DNA of 64,000 nucleotides from Clostridiales bacterium (GTDB taxonomy: Bacteria; Bacillota; Clostridia; Oscillospirales; Acutalibacteraceae): positions 87,081 through 151,080 of the forward strand of contig JAILOG010000002.1 of assembly GCA_024690965.1 (NCBI GenBank). The letters run 5' to 3'. The position numbers were made by a program, and so were the translations under genes. This document shows, one piece after another, positions 42,094 to 50,363 of this stretch. The notes under the pieces were generated by a model. That model did not search any database. It saw only the letters and a list, made by a program, of their open reading frames with translations, and was not told where the DNA came from. Each line of letters starts with the position of its first letter. The stretch's first letter is position 1.

Positions 42094-44517
42094 ATGAGTA
42101 TAATCAAAAAAACTGTTTCTGTGTTGGCGGCAGCGGCGATAATTGTATGTATGCTACCTTTTGCGGGGTCAACAAAAGCAACCGCAAGATCCGCGGATAT
42201 TAAAAGCTACGGCAGAAATTATGTTGACACCGGCTTTTTGAGAACGAGCGATAAAATAATATCCGAAGCTTCGGATGATATTCCCGCAAGCTACGACTCA
42301 AGAACTACCGGTTGTATAACGCCCGTGAAATTCCAGGGAGATTACGGTTCGTGCTGGGCGCACGCTTCTTTGAGCGCGTGTGAGTCGAGCCTTATAAAAA
42401 ACAACGGTTACGATAAATCAATTAATTTGTCGGAAGCCCACCTTTGTTATTCGGCATATGGCGAAGCGTACGACGCGCTGGGGCTTACCGCGGGCGACAG
42501 TACAATAATTGTTCCCGAATACCGTGAATACGGAGCAATAGACTTTGGCGGAGATATATATTCGTCCACGCTTACGCTGGCGCGTTGGGAGGGCGTTGTT
42601 GACGAAATAAAAAATCCCGAATTTGCGTATTCAAACGCAAGCGTTAATTACAGCTTTGCTTCTCAGCCGGAAAAGGCATATTCGCTTAACTGCGCCGTGC
42701 TTACAAATGCTTATTGGGTACGGACCGAAGATGCCAATGCCGTAAAGAGAATGATAATGAAATACGGCTCGGGCGATTTTGGATATTATCACGATGACTA
42801 TGATTATTATTACAATGAAGACACGGCGGCGTATTGTCTTATTCAAAACTGTGATTCTTCAAGCGCGGAGTTTTTGACGGGCAATCACGAGGTAAGCGTT
42901 GTCGGCTGGGACGACAATTATCCTAAAACCAATTTTAAAAGAGTATCAAGACCTCAATCTAACGGTGCGTGGCTTTGCAAAAACAGCTGGGATACAGATT
43001 GGGGAGACGACGGGTATTTTTGGATATCTTATGAGGATTCCGTTATCAAAGAGGAGTATGTGGGATTTTACTCGTTGTCGGATATTTCTCTGTACGACAA
43101 TAATTATCAATACGACGGTACGCTGAATGTCACATCGGAATATGAAACAAACGGCAGCACGGGCACAATGGCAAATATTTTCACTTGCAATGATAACGAA
43201 ATATTAAAAGCTGTTTCGTTTTACTCATATAATGAAAGCGTGGACTATTCGGTAGATGTTTACAAAGGAGTTTCGCCTTCAAATCCGATAGGCGGACAAA
43301 AGATCACAGCCACTCCCGTAAAAGGTCATTTAGACTATTGCGGATATTACACGATTGCGCTGCCAAATGAAGTGCAGCTGAAACAGGGCGAGAGATTTTC
43401 GGTAGTTGTGACCATGAAATGTGATTCGTCCGAAGATATAGTATTACCTTGCGACAAGACCTTATTTGAGGAAGGCTATGCAACTCATACAAATGCCGCC
43501 CACGAGGGAGAAAGCTTTTACAGTGAAAACGGAAGCAGTTGGGAAGATGTTTCTAAAAAGGACAAAATCAATTTCCGTATTAAGGCGTTTACAAAGAATA
43601 ATAATGGTTTCACCGATACGGAATCGGATCCCGATTCAAATAATGAGCAAAGTGACGAGGATTATTTTATAAAAGAATCTTTAATGGATGAAGATACATT
43701 CAGGATAGACGATGCGGAATACTTTTTCTGCGACGAAGACCAATTGGTTAAGATAATCGGACAAATAACATATATTTATGATGATTATAAAGATTCCGCC
43801 CAAAAGCGTGTCATAATACAGGATATAAACAGAGGAACATATTTGGGAATAACGCTTTGCCTTTCCGAGAAAGATGTCAGCGAATTATCTGTGGGGCAGA
43901 TAATTATGGCTGAGGGAATAATTGAGCGTTGCGAATCCGCGCTTATGATGACCTTGGTAAATTCTGTTGAAAAAACAGACACAGATGTTCCTCTTATGCC
44001 TTATGAAACTGTTACACTTGAAGAATTGACGAGTGACATCGACTCATATTTCAGTAAGGCAATAAGAATTGAAAATGTAAAGCCCCAAATGTACGAAGAT
44101 ACTCACATTATAGTTGATGAAAACGGGTGCAGTCGTATAGTTGTGGGAAGTGTGAAAATTCCCCAAGGTATAACAGACAGTGATAAAATTTCTGTTGTGT
44201 GTACGCCGTATAATTATGACGGAAAAGATGTATTACTTGTCGGGTTGCCTGATTATTATGAGATTTACAGAAAGGATTCGGATACCGACACAGGCACGGA
44301 TTCCGACGATTCCTTAACAGGCGACGTAAACTGTGACGGCGATATAAATATGCTCGATATTACAACGCTGCAAAAAATCATAGCACAGCTTGTAAAACAC
44401 GAAGATTTCGGTGAATTGTCACATAAGAATTCCGACTGCGACTTTGACGGTGAAATTAAGATGACAGACGTAACTCTTATACAAAAGTATATAGCGAAGC
44501 TTATTGAAAAATTTTAA
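42094..44517 (+). CDS. secreted papain-family (C1) cysteine protease with C-terminal dockerin
   Basis: 807 residues from the ATG at 42094 (GGAGG 6 nt upstream; an earlier in-frame start at 42076 lacks one). Signal peptide 1-30. C1 protease domain about 65-330 with an intact site: oxyanion Gln and Cys87 in 'QGDYGSCWAHAS', His265 in 'GNHEVSVVGWDD', Asn297 in 'CKNSWDTDWGDDGYFWISY'. A lectin-like beta domain (about 345-500), an acidic linker, two OB-fold-like modules (about 540-725), a Thr/Asp linker and a dockerin (about 743-805) follow. The OB modules recur in the next gene. It probably acts as a cohesin-bound extracellular protease. Confidence 0.93.
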   Translation: MSIIKKTVSVLAAAAIIVCMLPFAGSTKATARSADIKSYGRNYVDTGFLRTSDKIISEASDDIPASYDSRTTGCITPVKFQGDYGSCWAHASLSACESSLIKNNGYDKSINLSEAHLCYSAYGEAYDALGLTAGDSTIIVPEYREYGAIDFGGDIYSSTLTLARWEGVVDEIKNPEFAYSNASVNYSFASQPEKAYSLNCAVLTNAYWVRTEDANAVKRMIMKYGSGDFGYYHDDYDYYYNEDTAAYCLIQNCDSSSAEFLTGNHEVSVVGWDDNYPKTNFKRVSRPQSNGAWLCKNSWDTDWGDDGYFWISYEDSVIKEEYVGFYSLSDISLYDNNYQYDGTLNVTSEYETNGSTGTMANIFTCNDNEILKAVSFYSYNESVDYSVDVYKGVSPSNPIGGQKITATPVKGHLDYCGYYTIALPNEVQLKQGERFSVVVTMKCDSSEDIVLPCDKTLFEEGYATHTNAAHEGESFYSENGSSWEDVSKKDKINFRIKAFTKNNNGFTDTESDPDSNNEQSDEDYFIKESLMDEDTFRIDDAEYFFCDEDQLVKIIGQITYIYDDYKDSAQKRVIIQDINRGTYLGITLCLSEKDVSELSVGQIIMAEGIIERCESALMMTLVNSVEKTDTDVPLMPYETVTLEELTSDIDSYFSKAIRIENVKPQMYEDTHIIVDENGCSRIVVGSVKIPQGITDSDKISVVCTPYNYDGKDVLLVGLPDYYEIYRKDSDTDTGTDSDDSLTGDVNCDGDINMLDITTLQKIIAQLVKHEDFGELSHKNSDCDFDGEIKMTDVTLIQKYIAKLIEKF

Positions 44518-44519
44518 CA

Positions 44520-44565
44520 GAAAACGGTCGTCTCTTACCGGCTTAAAAACAAGACGGCCGTTTTC
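44520..44565 (+). terminator. terminator of the protease gene
   Basis: The stem GAAAACGGTCGTCT / AAGACGGCCGTTTTC, one or two mismatches, 17-nt loop, directly after the stop; the T-run is part of the right arm. Confidence 0.7.
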
Positions 44566-44640
44566 ATATTCAATTTTTTCCAATGTATCAGTAAATTGAG
44601 AAACTTAACATATTTATTTGAGCATCAACGCTTATTTTAG

Positions 44641-44669
44641 TTGACTTTGTACAATATATATTGTATAAT
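44641..44669 (+). promoter_or_regulatory. strong sigma-A promoter of the next dockerin gene
   Basis: TTGACT (44641-44646), 17-nt spacer, TATAAT (44664-44669), followed by GGAGG close to the ATG at 44717. Confidence 0.8.
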
Positions 44670-44716
44670 TTCACGGTAGTGCGATAATATTCGATATTAT
44701 AAGGAGGCAACTTATT

Positions 44717-46777
44717 ATGCGATCTGAACACAAGCTTTTATCATTTATTTTGGCTACGGCCGTTCTATTATCTATGACGGTTTGCGCTTTTACAACTGCT
44801 GTTGCCGAAGGTGAGCCCGCTGCTGCGGTAAATGCCATCGGTGATGTAGACGGCAGCGGAAAATGCGATATGCAGGATGTTGTTGAAACACAGCGCTATA
44901 TAGCCAAGCTTAAAGAGTTAAACGACACACAACTGAACGCAGCTGATGTAGACGAGCCTTACGGCGAGGTTAATATGATAGACGTTGTATGTATGCAAAA
45001 ATACATAGCAAAGCTTATTGATGTGTTCCCTGCGGAGAGCAGAACAAGCGATACCGACAGCGCAAATAATGTAACATCGGACAGCGATACAGAGAATACA
45101 AACACTGACACTTCCGACACTGACGTAAAGACAAGTGACAGCGATTCTGAAAACACAGATACCGAGCAAAAAATCCTCACGATTGCGGAAGTAGTTCAGG
45201 GCGGTGAAGACAAGCAAGTTACCGCGACGGGTCAGGTTTGTTATCTTTACGGAAACACAAGCGTTGTTGTAGAGGGAATTGACGAAGACGGCAAGGTTTG
45301 GGGCGTGCTTATATACGATAAAGAGGGAGTTATAAACGGAAAATATCCTTTGAACAGCATTATAGAATTTTCCGGCAACACAAAGCTTTATAACGGTTAT
45401 CTTGAGGTAGAGCCTACGGATGTGAAAATAATATCCGAGAACAATACGCCTATTCCCCCGGTAGAGGCAAAGACAAGTGAGCTCGCAAATTATGTTTCTA
45501 TTGTTGTAATTATTAAGAATTGTACATTGGGCGCTTACGATACGACCAATGTTATTATGACAGACAGTGTGGGTACGGTTAATTGCTATAAGCCTGTTTC
45601 TTATCCCGAGGGACTTTCCGAGGGCAGTCTTGTTGACCTTGTGTGTGTGCCGTACCTGTATTCGGGAGAGCCTCAAATACGCGTTTCATATCCCGAAAAC
45701 TATATACCTGTCAATAACAGCTCCGACACGGAAAGTTCTACCGAGAAGGACACAAATTCCGAACAAACTACCGATACATCGGGTAACACAGATGACGCAG
45801 ATAATGGCATTATACTTGGGGAGCCTATATCAAACCTTGAAGATATACTAAACAAAAATGTGGTTGTTGCAATTGAAAACTACGCCTTAAGCGCTCATTC
45901 ACTGTTAAACGGATACGGCGGCTCTTTTGAGATAAAGAATACCGAAACAGGGCTTGCAACCGATAAAAATACTGTTTACAACATTGTTAAATCAGGCGAT
46001 AATTATTATCTTAAAAGCCACGAGACAGGAAGATATTTTTGCTGTAAAGGAAAAACAGAATCCGCGTTTTCGGGAGATTTGAACGAAAAATGCGCGGTCT
46101 TGTTTAAAAAAGGTTCCGATGGCTTTACAATAAACGAGCTTGCAACAGGTGACAGCAGAATTTTTGCTCTTTTGATAAACACTGAGAATAATAAAAGTAC
46201 CTTTCGCTGGTATAAAGGCTCAACGAATAACCCGTCAAATGTGGTGATATATCCTGTAAAAACCAAGCTTGACGATACAGACACGTCATCTGCTTCCGAC
46301 AGCATAGAAGATTCCGATTCTGTTTCACTGGGCAAAAAAGCCGATTCTTTAAGCGAGATTTTAGGTAAAAGAGTCGTGCTTTGCAACAAGGGCTATGCCC
46401 TTACACCAGTTTTGACAACAGAATCGCCTGCCAATGTTATCACGGTCGGAAATATAGCAAATAACAAAACATCATCAAAGAATGTGTTTACAATATTACA
46501 GGACAGCGACAACACATATTACCTTTACAGCGAAAGCACTGAAAAATACCTTTGCCACAACACAGCTAAAGAAAGTAAGCTGCTTAGCAAAAAAGGTGAC
46601 GCAGCCAAGCTTGTTATAAAATACAACGAGAGCGCCGGTTGCTTTAATATCGTATGTAACGACGATGATTACGAGCTTACGCTTTACACCGATGAAACTG
46701 ATTATACCTTCAGATGGTATAAAAATGATGTCAACACTGACATGTCGCGTTCATTCGATATTTATATCGTAGGCTGA
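44717..46777 (+). CDS. secreted multidomain protein with N-terminal dockerin
   Basis: 686 residues. Signal peptide about 1-30; dockerin about 41-104 ('GDVDGSGKCDMQDVVETQRYIAKL' in two parts, then 'GEVNMIDVVCMQKYIAKL'); a Ser/Asp/Thr linker to about 152; two OB-fold-like modules (about 153-335) similar to those of the protease upstream ('VCVPYLYSGEPQIRVSYPENY' against 'VCTPYNYDGKDVLLVGLPDYY'); another linker; and two copies of a 140-150-residue domain (about 365-515 and 537-686) sharing 'L.eIL.K.VV......AL', 'YYL.S..T..Y.C' and 'TFRWYK'. No catalytic residues recognised; binding or adhesion is likely. Confidence 0.85.
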   Translation: MRSEHKLLSFILATAVLLSMTVCAFTTAVAEGEPAAAVNAIGDVDGSGKCDMQDVVETQRYIAKLKELNDTQLNAADVDEPYGEVNMIDVVCMQKYIAKLIDVFPAESRTSDTDSANNVTSDSDTENTNTDTSDTDVKTSDSDSENTDTEQKILTIAEVVQGGEDKQVTATGQVCYLYGNTSVVVEGIDEDGKVWGVLIYDKEGVINGKYPLNSIIEFSGNTKLYNGYLEVEPTDVKIISENNTPIPPVEAKTSELANYVSIVVIIKNCTLGAYDTTNVIMTDSVGTVNCYKPVSYPEGLSEGSLVDLVCVPYLYSGEPQIRVSYPENYIPVNNSSDTESSTEKDTNSEQTTDTSGNTDDADNGIILGEPISNLEDILNKNVVVAIENYALSAHSLLNGYGGSFEIKNTETGLATDKNTVYNIVKSGDNYYLKSHETGRYFCCKGKTESAFSGDLNEKCAVLFKKGSDGFTINELATGDSRIFALLINTENNKSTFRWYKGSTNNPSNVVIYPVKTKLDDTDTSSASDSIEDSDSVSLGKKADSLSEILGKRVVLCNKGYALTPVLTTESPANVITVGNIANNKTSSKNVFTILQDSDNTYYLYSESTEKYLCHNTAKESKLLSKKGDAAKLVIKYNESAGCFNIVCNDDDYELTLYTDETDYTFRWYKNDVNTDMSRSFDIYIVG

Positions 46778-46806
46778 CAGTAAACAACTAAAGCAATAAC
46801 AAAAAG

Positions 46807-46850
46807 AACAGCGTTTCAAGGATATATGCTATCCGAAACGCTGTTTTTTT
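46807..46850 (+). terminator. terminator of the multidomain dockerin gene
   Basis: The stem AACAGCGTTTC / GAAACGCTGTT with an inner GGATA/TATCC pair and T8 tail (46844-46850). It also lies close behind the convergent nucleotidyltransferase-like gene. Confidence 0.9.
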
Positions 46851-46857
46851 ATAATAT

Positions 46858-48015
46858 TTATTCATCAAGCCCGCTGAGCTTGTATACTTTTTTTATATCC
46901 ATGGAAAGCTTTAGCTTATCTTTTTCACGCTTTATTGACTGAGGCTTTTTTATAAGCGTTTTTATGCCCTTGTGTATCCAGCAAAATGGCAGAAGTAAGG
47001 GCATTTTGTTTAATACGGGGTAAAGTTTTTTCATATCGTCAAGTCCGAGAAACCACCACTTAAGGTGGCTTTTTATACGTTTTGCGGTTGACGCCTTTTG
47101 GTTTTTATCAAGATTCGCCCTGTTTGATGCTCCCACGTCAAAGTTACCGAATGCGCTGTTCAAAAATATAAAATCGGCTATTTTTTCATAATCCGGTGTA
47201 TATTTTTCTTCGCCGAACCAAATCTCGCCGAGGTGAGTCATCCTCTTATAAAACTCATAAAGCTTCATATCGCACAATATGGCTTTAACGTATTCTTTGT
47301 CGAAGTCAAGCTTTTTATTAATAAGGTACAAATCGAGCAGAAACCTCAGACCGGCGCCTTCTCCCACAAAATGCTTATAAAAGTGAACAACACTGTGAAT
47401 AATTAAATCTTCATTGCTCATAAGGCGCGCATAAGTGTAATTCTTATACGGTACGCCGCGTTCATATGAGCTTAAAAAATATTCGCTGCCGGTTACGCCC
47501 GATTCTACTATCGAGGTGTGAAGCTCATAATTGTAAATCGGATTTTTATAATAAATAAGCTGTTCATATTCGGCGGAGTGAAAGCTGAAACCGTTTTGCT
47601 GCATTACCTTGTCTGCCAAATCTGCTTTTTCTCCGTTTATATACATATCTATGTCTACCGAATAACGCATATTTTCGCTTGGGTAAAGCAGCTTAAGAGA
47701 AAAGCCCTTTATCGGCATACACTCAATTTTCTCTTTTTCAAAATCACGAAGCAGGCGTTCGGTCATAAGCTGTTGGCGCGCCTCTCTTAATGTATGCTTT
47801 TTATAATCCTCATAAAACCCCGATAAATCCTCTTCGTTTAAACCAAGCTCTTTGACTGCGTAGTATGCCATAGCCGAAACATTATGATCTTTACAAAAAT
47901 CATATATTTGTGCCCAGGTAAGACCTGAGGGCTTTTGGGGAGCATTTGTTGAATTTAATACGGATTTTAAAAGAGCAACAGTGTAATTTCCGATAAGGTG
48001 CCTTGTTTTGTCCAT
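46858..48015 (-). CDS. nucleotidyltransferase-family protein (NTP_transf_5 type)
   Basis: 385 residues. The segment 'CMPIKGFSLKLLYPSENMRYSVDIDMYI' near residues 98-126 fits the uncharacterised nucleotidyltransferase family PF14907, with 'KG' at the substrate side and the DxD metal pair as DID. A later 'NYELHTSI' supplies another typical block. The C-terminal half is helical with a hydrophobic segment near 'LLLPFCWIHKGIKT'. Family members often occur in surface-polysaccharide or peptide clusters; here the neighbours are dockerin proteins. Real activity is unknown. Confidence 0.72.
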   Translation of the reverse strand: MDKTRHLIGNYTVALLKSVLNSTNAPQKPSGLTWAQIYDFCKDHNVSAMAYYAVKELGLNEEDLSGFYEDYKKHTLREARQQLMTERLLRDFEKEKIECMPIKGFSLKLLYPSENMRYSVDIDMYINGEKADLADKVMQQNGFSFHSAEYEQLIYYKNPIYNYELHTSIVESGVTGSEYFLSSYERGVPYKNYTYARLMSNEDLIIHSVVHFYKHFVGEGAGLRFLLDLYLINKKLDFDKEYVKAILCDMKLYEFYKRMTHLGEIWFGEEKYTPDYEKIADFIFLNSAFGNFDVGASNRANLDKNQKASTAKRIKSHLKWWFLGLDDMKKLYPVLNKMPLLLPFCWIHKGIKTLIKKPQSIKREKDKLKLSMDIKKVYKLSGLDE

Positions 48016-48037
48016 TTAGTACATCTTCTTTGCCTAA

Positions 48038-48080
48038 AAATAAAGGGCATTGACCGTATCTTAATATGATCAATGCCCTA
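48038..48080 (-). terminator. terminator of the minimal dockerin gene
   Basis: On the minus strand the stem AGGGCATTGA / TCAATGCCCT (48044-48079) followed by TTATTTTT. It lies between the minimal dockerin gene and the nucleotidyltransferase-like gene, so the two are probably transcribed separately or with attenuation. Confidence 0.8.
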
Positions 48081-48097
48081 TCAAATTTACTTTAGTA

Positions 48098-48601
48098 TTA
48101 CGGCTTATAAATATTAGACCAGCCTAACTCGTCGCTGTCAACATCGGAACCGGTATCTGTATCCGAGTCGGGATCCTCGATTATTATTATGATGTCATCA
48201 TCGCTTTCGCTGTCAGTTGTTTTAGTGTCGCTGTCGGTTGTCTTGTTGTCTGAATCACTGTCGGAAATAATGGTGTTTTCGCTGTCGGTATCAACCTTTC
48301 GATTCTCAACAGGGAATAAGTCGATAAGTTTTGCTATGTATTTTTGCATACATACAACGTCTATCATATTAACTTCGCCGTAAGGCTCGTCAACATCCGC
48401 CGCTTTTAATTGCTTGTCGGTCAACCCTTTGAGTTTAGCTATGTAACGCTGTGTTTCAACAACATCCTGCATAGCGCATTTTCCGTCACCATCCACGTCG
48501 CCGATGGCATTTTTGTATTCCTCCTCTGCCAATGCCGCGGAGCAAACGGAAAATACCATAACAACTGCCAAAATAATCGATACAATTATATTTTTCTTCA
48601 A
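48098..48601 (-). CDS. minimal secreted dockerin protein with acidic Ser/Asp tail
   Basis: 167 residues: signal peptide to about residue 25 (AALA), a two-repeat dockerin at 33-96 almost identical to that of the gene at 44717 ('MQDVVETQRYIAKL' and 'DEPYGEVNMIDVVCMQKYIAKLID' shared), then a low-complexity tail of Asp, Ser, Thr and Glu including a run of five Ile after DDD, ending 'ELGWSNIYKP'. There is no other domain. It could occupy or bridge cohesins rather than deliver an enzyme. It could also be a truncated relative of the 44717 protein; the intact signal, promoter, ribosome site and terminator argue for a working gene. Confidence 0.88.
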   Translation of the reverse strand: MKKNIIVSIILAVVMVFSVCSAALAEEEYKNAIGDVDGDGKCAMQDVVETQRYIAKLKGLTDKQLKAADVDEPYGEVNMIDVVCMQKYIAKLIDLFPVENRKVDTDSENTIISDSDSDNKTTDSDTKTTDSESDDDIIIIIEDPDSDTDTGSDVDSDELGWSNIYKP

Positions 48602-48653
48602 TTGAATAACTCCCTTTCCTATTTATAATTTCAATCAATCGTACACTATTGTT

Positions 48654-48682
48654 ACTATATCACAAGTTAACTGCTTAGTCAA
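48654..48682 (-). promoter_or_regulatory. sigma-A promoter of the minimal dockerin gene
   Basis: On the minus strand TTGACT (48677-48682), 17-nt spacer, TATAGT (48654-48659), 50 bp before the ATG. Confidence 0.75.
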
Positions 48683-48746
48683 GGGAAAAGCGTTACATAA
48701 TTCAAAAAAGTATAATTGATTACTTTTAAAACGATATACAATTATT

Positions 48747-48769
48747 ATTTGCTTTAATTTAAAGCAAAT
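48747..48769. repeat. 23-bp perfect palindrome
   Basis: ATTTGCTTTAA, one central base, TTAAAGCAAAT. It lies 65 bp upstream of the minimal dockerin promoter and next to the cotJC terminator. It could be an operator or part of the terminator structure; no regulator is known. Confidence 0.6.
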
Positions 48770-48773
48770 AATT

Positions 48774-48804
48774 GCTCTGCAGGTTCCAACTAAACCGGCA
48801 GAGC
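48774..48804 (-). terminator. terminator of the cotJ operon
   Basis: On the minus strand the stem GCTCTGCCGGTT / AACCTGCAGAGC with one mismatch, followed by AATTATTTGC. The weak T-tail makes it a moderate terminator. Confidence 0.55.
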
Positions 48805-48841
48805 TTTGGTAATTGTATTAAATTAAATGGGGTTTTATGTG

Positions 48842-49456
48842 CTATCTCGGCTGAATTTTGTTTTTATCGAAAGACGAGTTAAAGGCATAGAAATTCTTGC
48901 TGTCAAGCTTATCGGTGAGCAATCTCAAGCCTTCTCCGAAACGTTGATAATGCACTATTTCTCTTTCTCTCAAGAATCTTATGGGGTCTTTTACATCGGG
49001 GTCATCGGCATATCGTAAAATGTTGTCATATGTCGAACGCGCTTTTTGCTCAGCCGCGAGATCCTCATGAAGGTCTGTTATGGCGTCGCCCTTTACTTGC
49101 ATAGAGGCTGCGCTGTAAGGCATACCGCCTGCGGCTTGCGGGTATATGCCCGCCGTGTGGTCAACAAAGTAAGCGTCCATTCCGGCTGCTTTTATTTGCT
49201 CGGGGGTAAGCCCTTTTGTGAGCTGATAAACTATTGTGCCGATCATCTCGAGATGCCCGAGTTCTTCGGTCCCGACATCCGTCAAAATTGCCTTTAGCTC
49301 GGGATACGGCATGGTGTAACGCTGACTCAAGTATCTAAGCGATGCGCCGAGCTCGCCGTCGGGTCCGCCGTATTGAGAAATTATTATTTTTGCAAGCGCG
49401 GCGTTGGGCGTTTTTATTTTTACGGGGTATTGCAGTTTCTTTTCGTATACAAACAT
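48842..49456 (-). CDS. cotJC: spore coat protein CotJC (manganese catalase family)
   Basis: 204 residues of the di-metal ferritin-like Mn-catalase fold. The conserved N-terminus 'MFVYEKKLQYPVKIKTPN', 'AKIIISQYGGPDGELGASLRYLSQRY' (metal Glu), 'DVGTEELGHLEMIGTIVYQL' (metal Glu and His) and 'DLAAEQKARSTYDNIL' are all present. It forms part of the inner spore coat with CotJA and CotJB. The ATG at 49456 follows GGAGGAG and overlaps the cotJB stop (TAATG); the longer frame from 49483 lies inside cotJB. Confidence 0.95.
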   Translation of the reverse strand: MFVYEKKLQYPVKIKTPNAALAKIIISQYGGPDGELGASLRYLSQRYTMPYPELKAILTDVGTEELGHLEMIGTIVYQLTKGLTPEQIKAAGMDAYFVDHTAGIYPQAAGGMPYSAASMQVKGDAITDLHEDLAAEQKARSTYDNILRYADDPDVKDPIRFLREREIVHYQRFGEGLRLLTDKLDSKNFYAFNSSFDKNKIQPR

Positions 49457-49707
49457 TATTCTTCTCCTCCGTCCCACGGCCATGGGCTGTTGATCCAGGA
49501 ATATGGATTTGTTATCATACTTACAGAGCTTAAGGGACCGTATTTTTCCTCAAACTCGTCTCTCAGCGCGCGTGCGCTTTGCTCGCAGCTTTTAAGTTTT
49601 TCTATTGCCTGTGTATCTGTGGGATGTGTGTCGAGATATAGGTTTAGCTCTACAAGCACAAAGTCGTATGAGCATAGCTTTTTGAGCATTATTTCTCTTT
49701 CACTCAT
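49456..49707 (-). CDS. cotJB: spore coat protein CotJB
   Basis: 83 residues, the usual size. The helical 'LKKLCSYDFVLVELNLYLDTHPTDTQAI' region, '(Y)GPLS' and the aromatic end 'NPYSWINSPWPWDGG' are characteristic of CotJB. It overlaps both neighbours by a few bases, so cotJA-cotJB-cotJC is translationally coupled. Expression in the mother cell is expected from the family. Confidence 0.95.
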   Translation of the reverse strand: MSEREIMLKKLCSYDFVLVELNLYLDTHPTDTQAIEKLKSCEQSARALRDEFEEKYGPLSSVSMITNPYSWINSPWPWDGGEE

Positions 49708-49892
49708 TATTTGGCACCTCCCAAAAACGGCTTATCAAGCTCTTCAAACAGGGTTCCCGCTTCACTTGCCTGTTGGGGGCTGTATGTTTTTCCCATATTT
49801 ATCTGATATGGTACATAAGCCATCGCTACGGTTATTTTTTCGGGAAGAGGGGATATACCGTATTCTCTCATTATTCTATCGGTGATGTTCAT
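49707..49892 (-). CDS. cotJA: spore coat associated protein CotJA
   Basis: 61 residues from the ATG at 49892, which has GGAGG 9 nt upstream; the longer frame from 49934 is not needed. The 'AMAYVPYQ' and 'GKTYSPQQASEAGTLFEELDKPFLG' stretches are typical of CotJA. It is the first gene of the coat operon. A CATAAAAT box about 55 nt upstream could be a mother-cell sigma -10, but no matching -35 was found. Confidence 0.93.
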   Translation of the reverse strand: MNITDRIMREYGISPLPEKITVAMAYVPYQINMGKTYSPQQASEAGTLFEELDKPFLGGAK

Positions 49893-50071
49893 TGTTACTT
49901 TACCTCCATCGTTTTTGCAAAACTCGGTTTGCATACTTCATTTTATGCCGAAAGCCTTTTTGTGCTACTTTTATATGGTTTGCGCCTGCTTTATGGCTTT
50001 GAGGTGTGTAAGGCGGCATAAACAACAAAAATAAAGCTTAAAACGCGGCAAAATATTGCAAAAATACGGGT

Positions 50072-50100
50072 TGATAATACAGCGGTTTTGTGGTAATATA
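50072..50100 (+). promoter_or_regulatory. promoter of the rpoZ-priA-...-rsgA operon
   Basis: TTGATA (50072-50077), 17-nt spacer, TAATAT (50095-50100), about 60 bp before the rpoZ ATG. Confidence 0.6.
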
Positions 50101-50159
50101 TTACTGCTTATAATTATGCGCCCGTGCGCAATATATTAAATTTTAAGAGGTGCTTAAAT

Positions 50160-50363
50160 ATGTACAAAACATCTGTGGAAGATATGCTTACAGGAAAGCG
50201 CAGCAGATACGCCCTTGTTATCGCTGTGGCACGCAGAGCAAGAGCCATAGCCCAGGGCTATATCGACAACAAAGAGATTATGGACGAAAAGCCTGTATTA
50301 ATGGCGCTTGATGAATTCAAAGACGGAAAATTTGATATTTACGAGCCGGAAATAAATGAATGA
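50160..50363 (+). CDS. rpoZ: RNA polymerase omega subunit
   Basis: 67 residues from the ATG at 50160, which follows AAGAGGTG. The conserved 'SRYALVIAVARRARAI' core and 'KPVLMALDEF' are present. Omega assists beta-prime folding and assembly of RNA polymerase. It overlaps the priA start by 8 nt and heads the housekeeping operon. In many Firmicutes gmk precedes rpoZ; here it is absent. Confidence 0.93.
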   Translation: MYKTSVEDMLTGKRSRYALVIAVARRARAIAQGYIDNKEIMDEKPVLMALDEFKDGKFDIYEPEINE

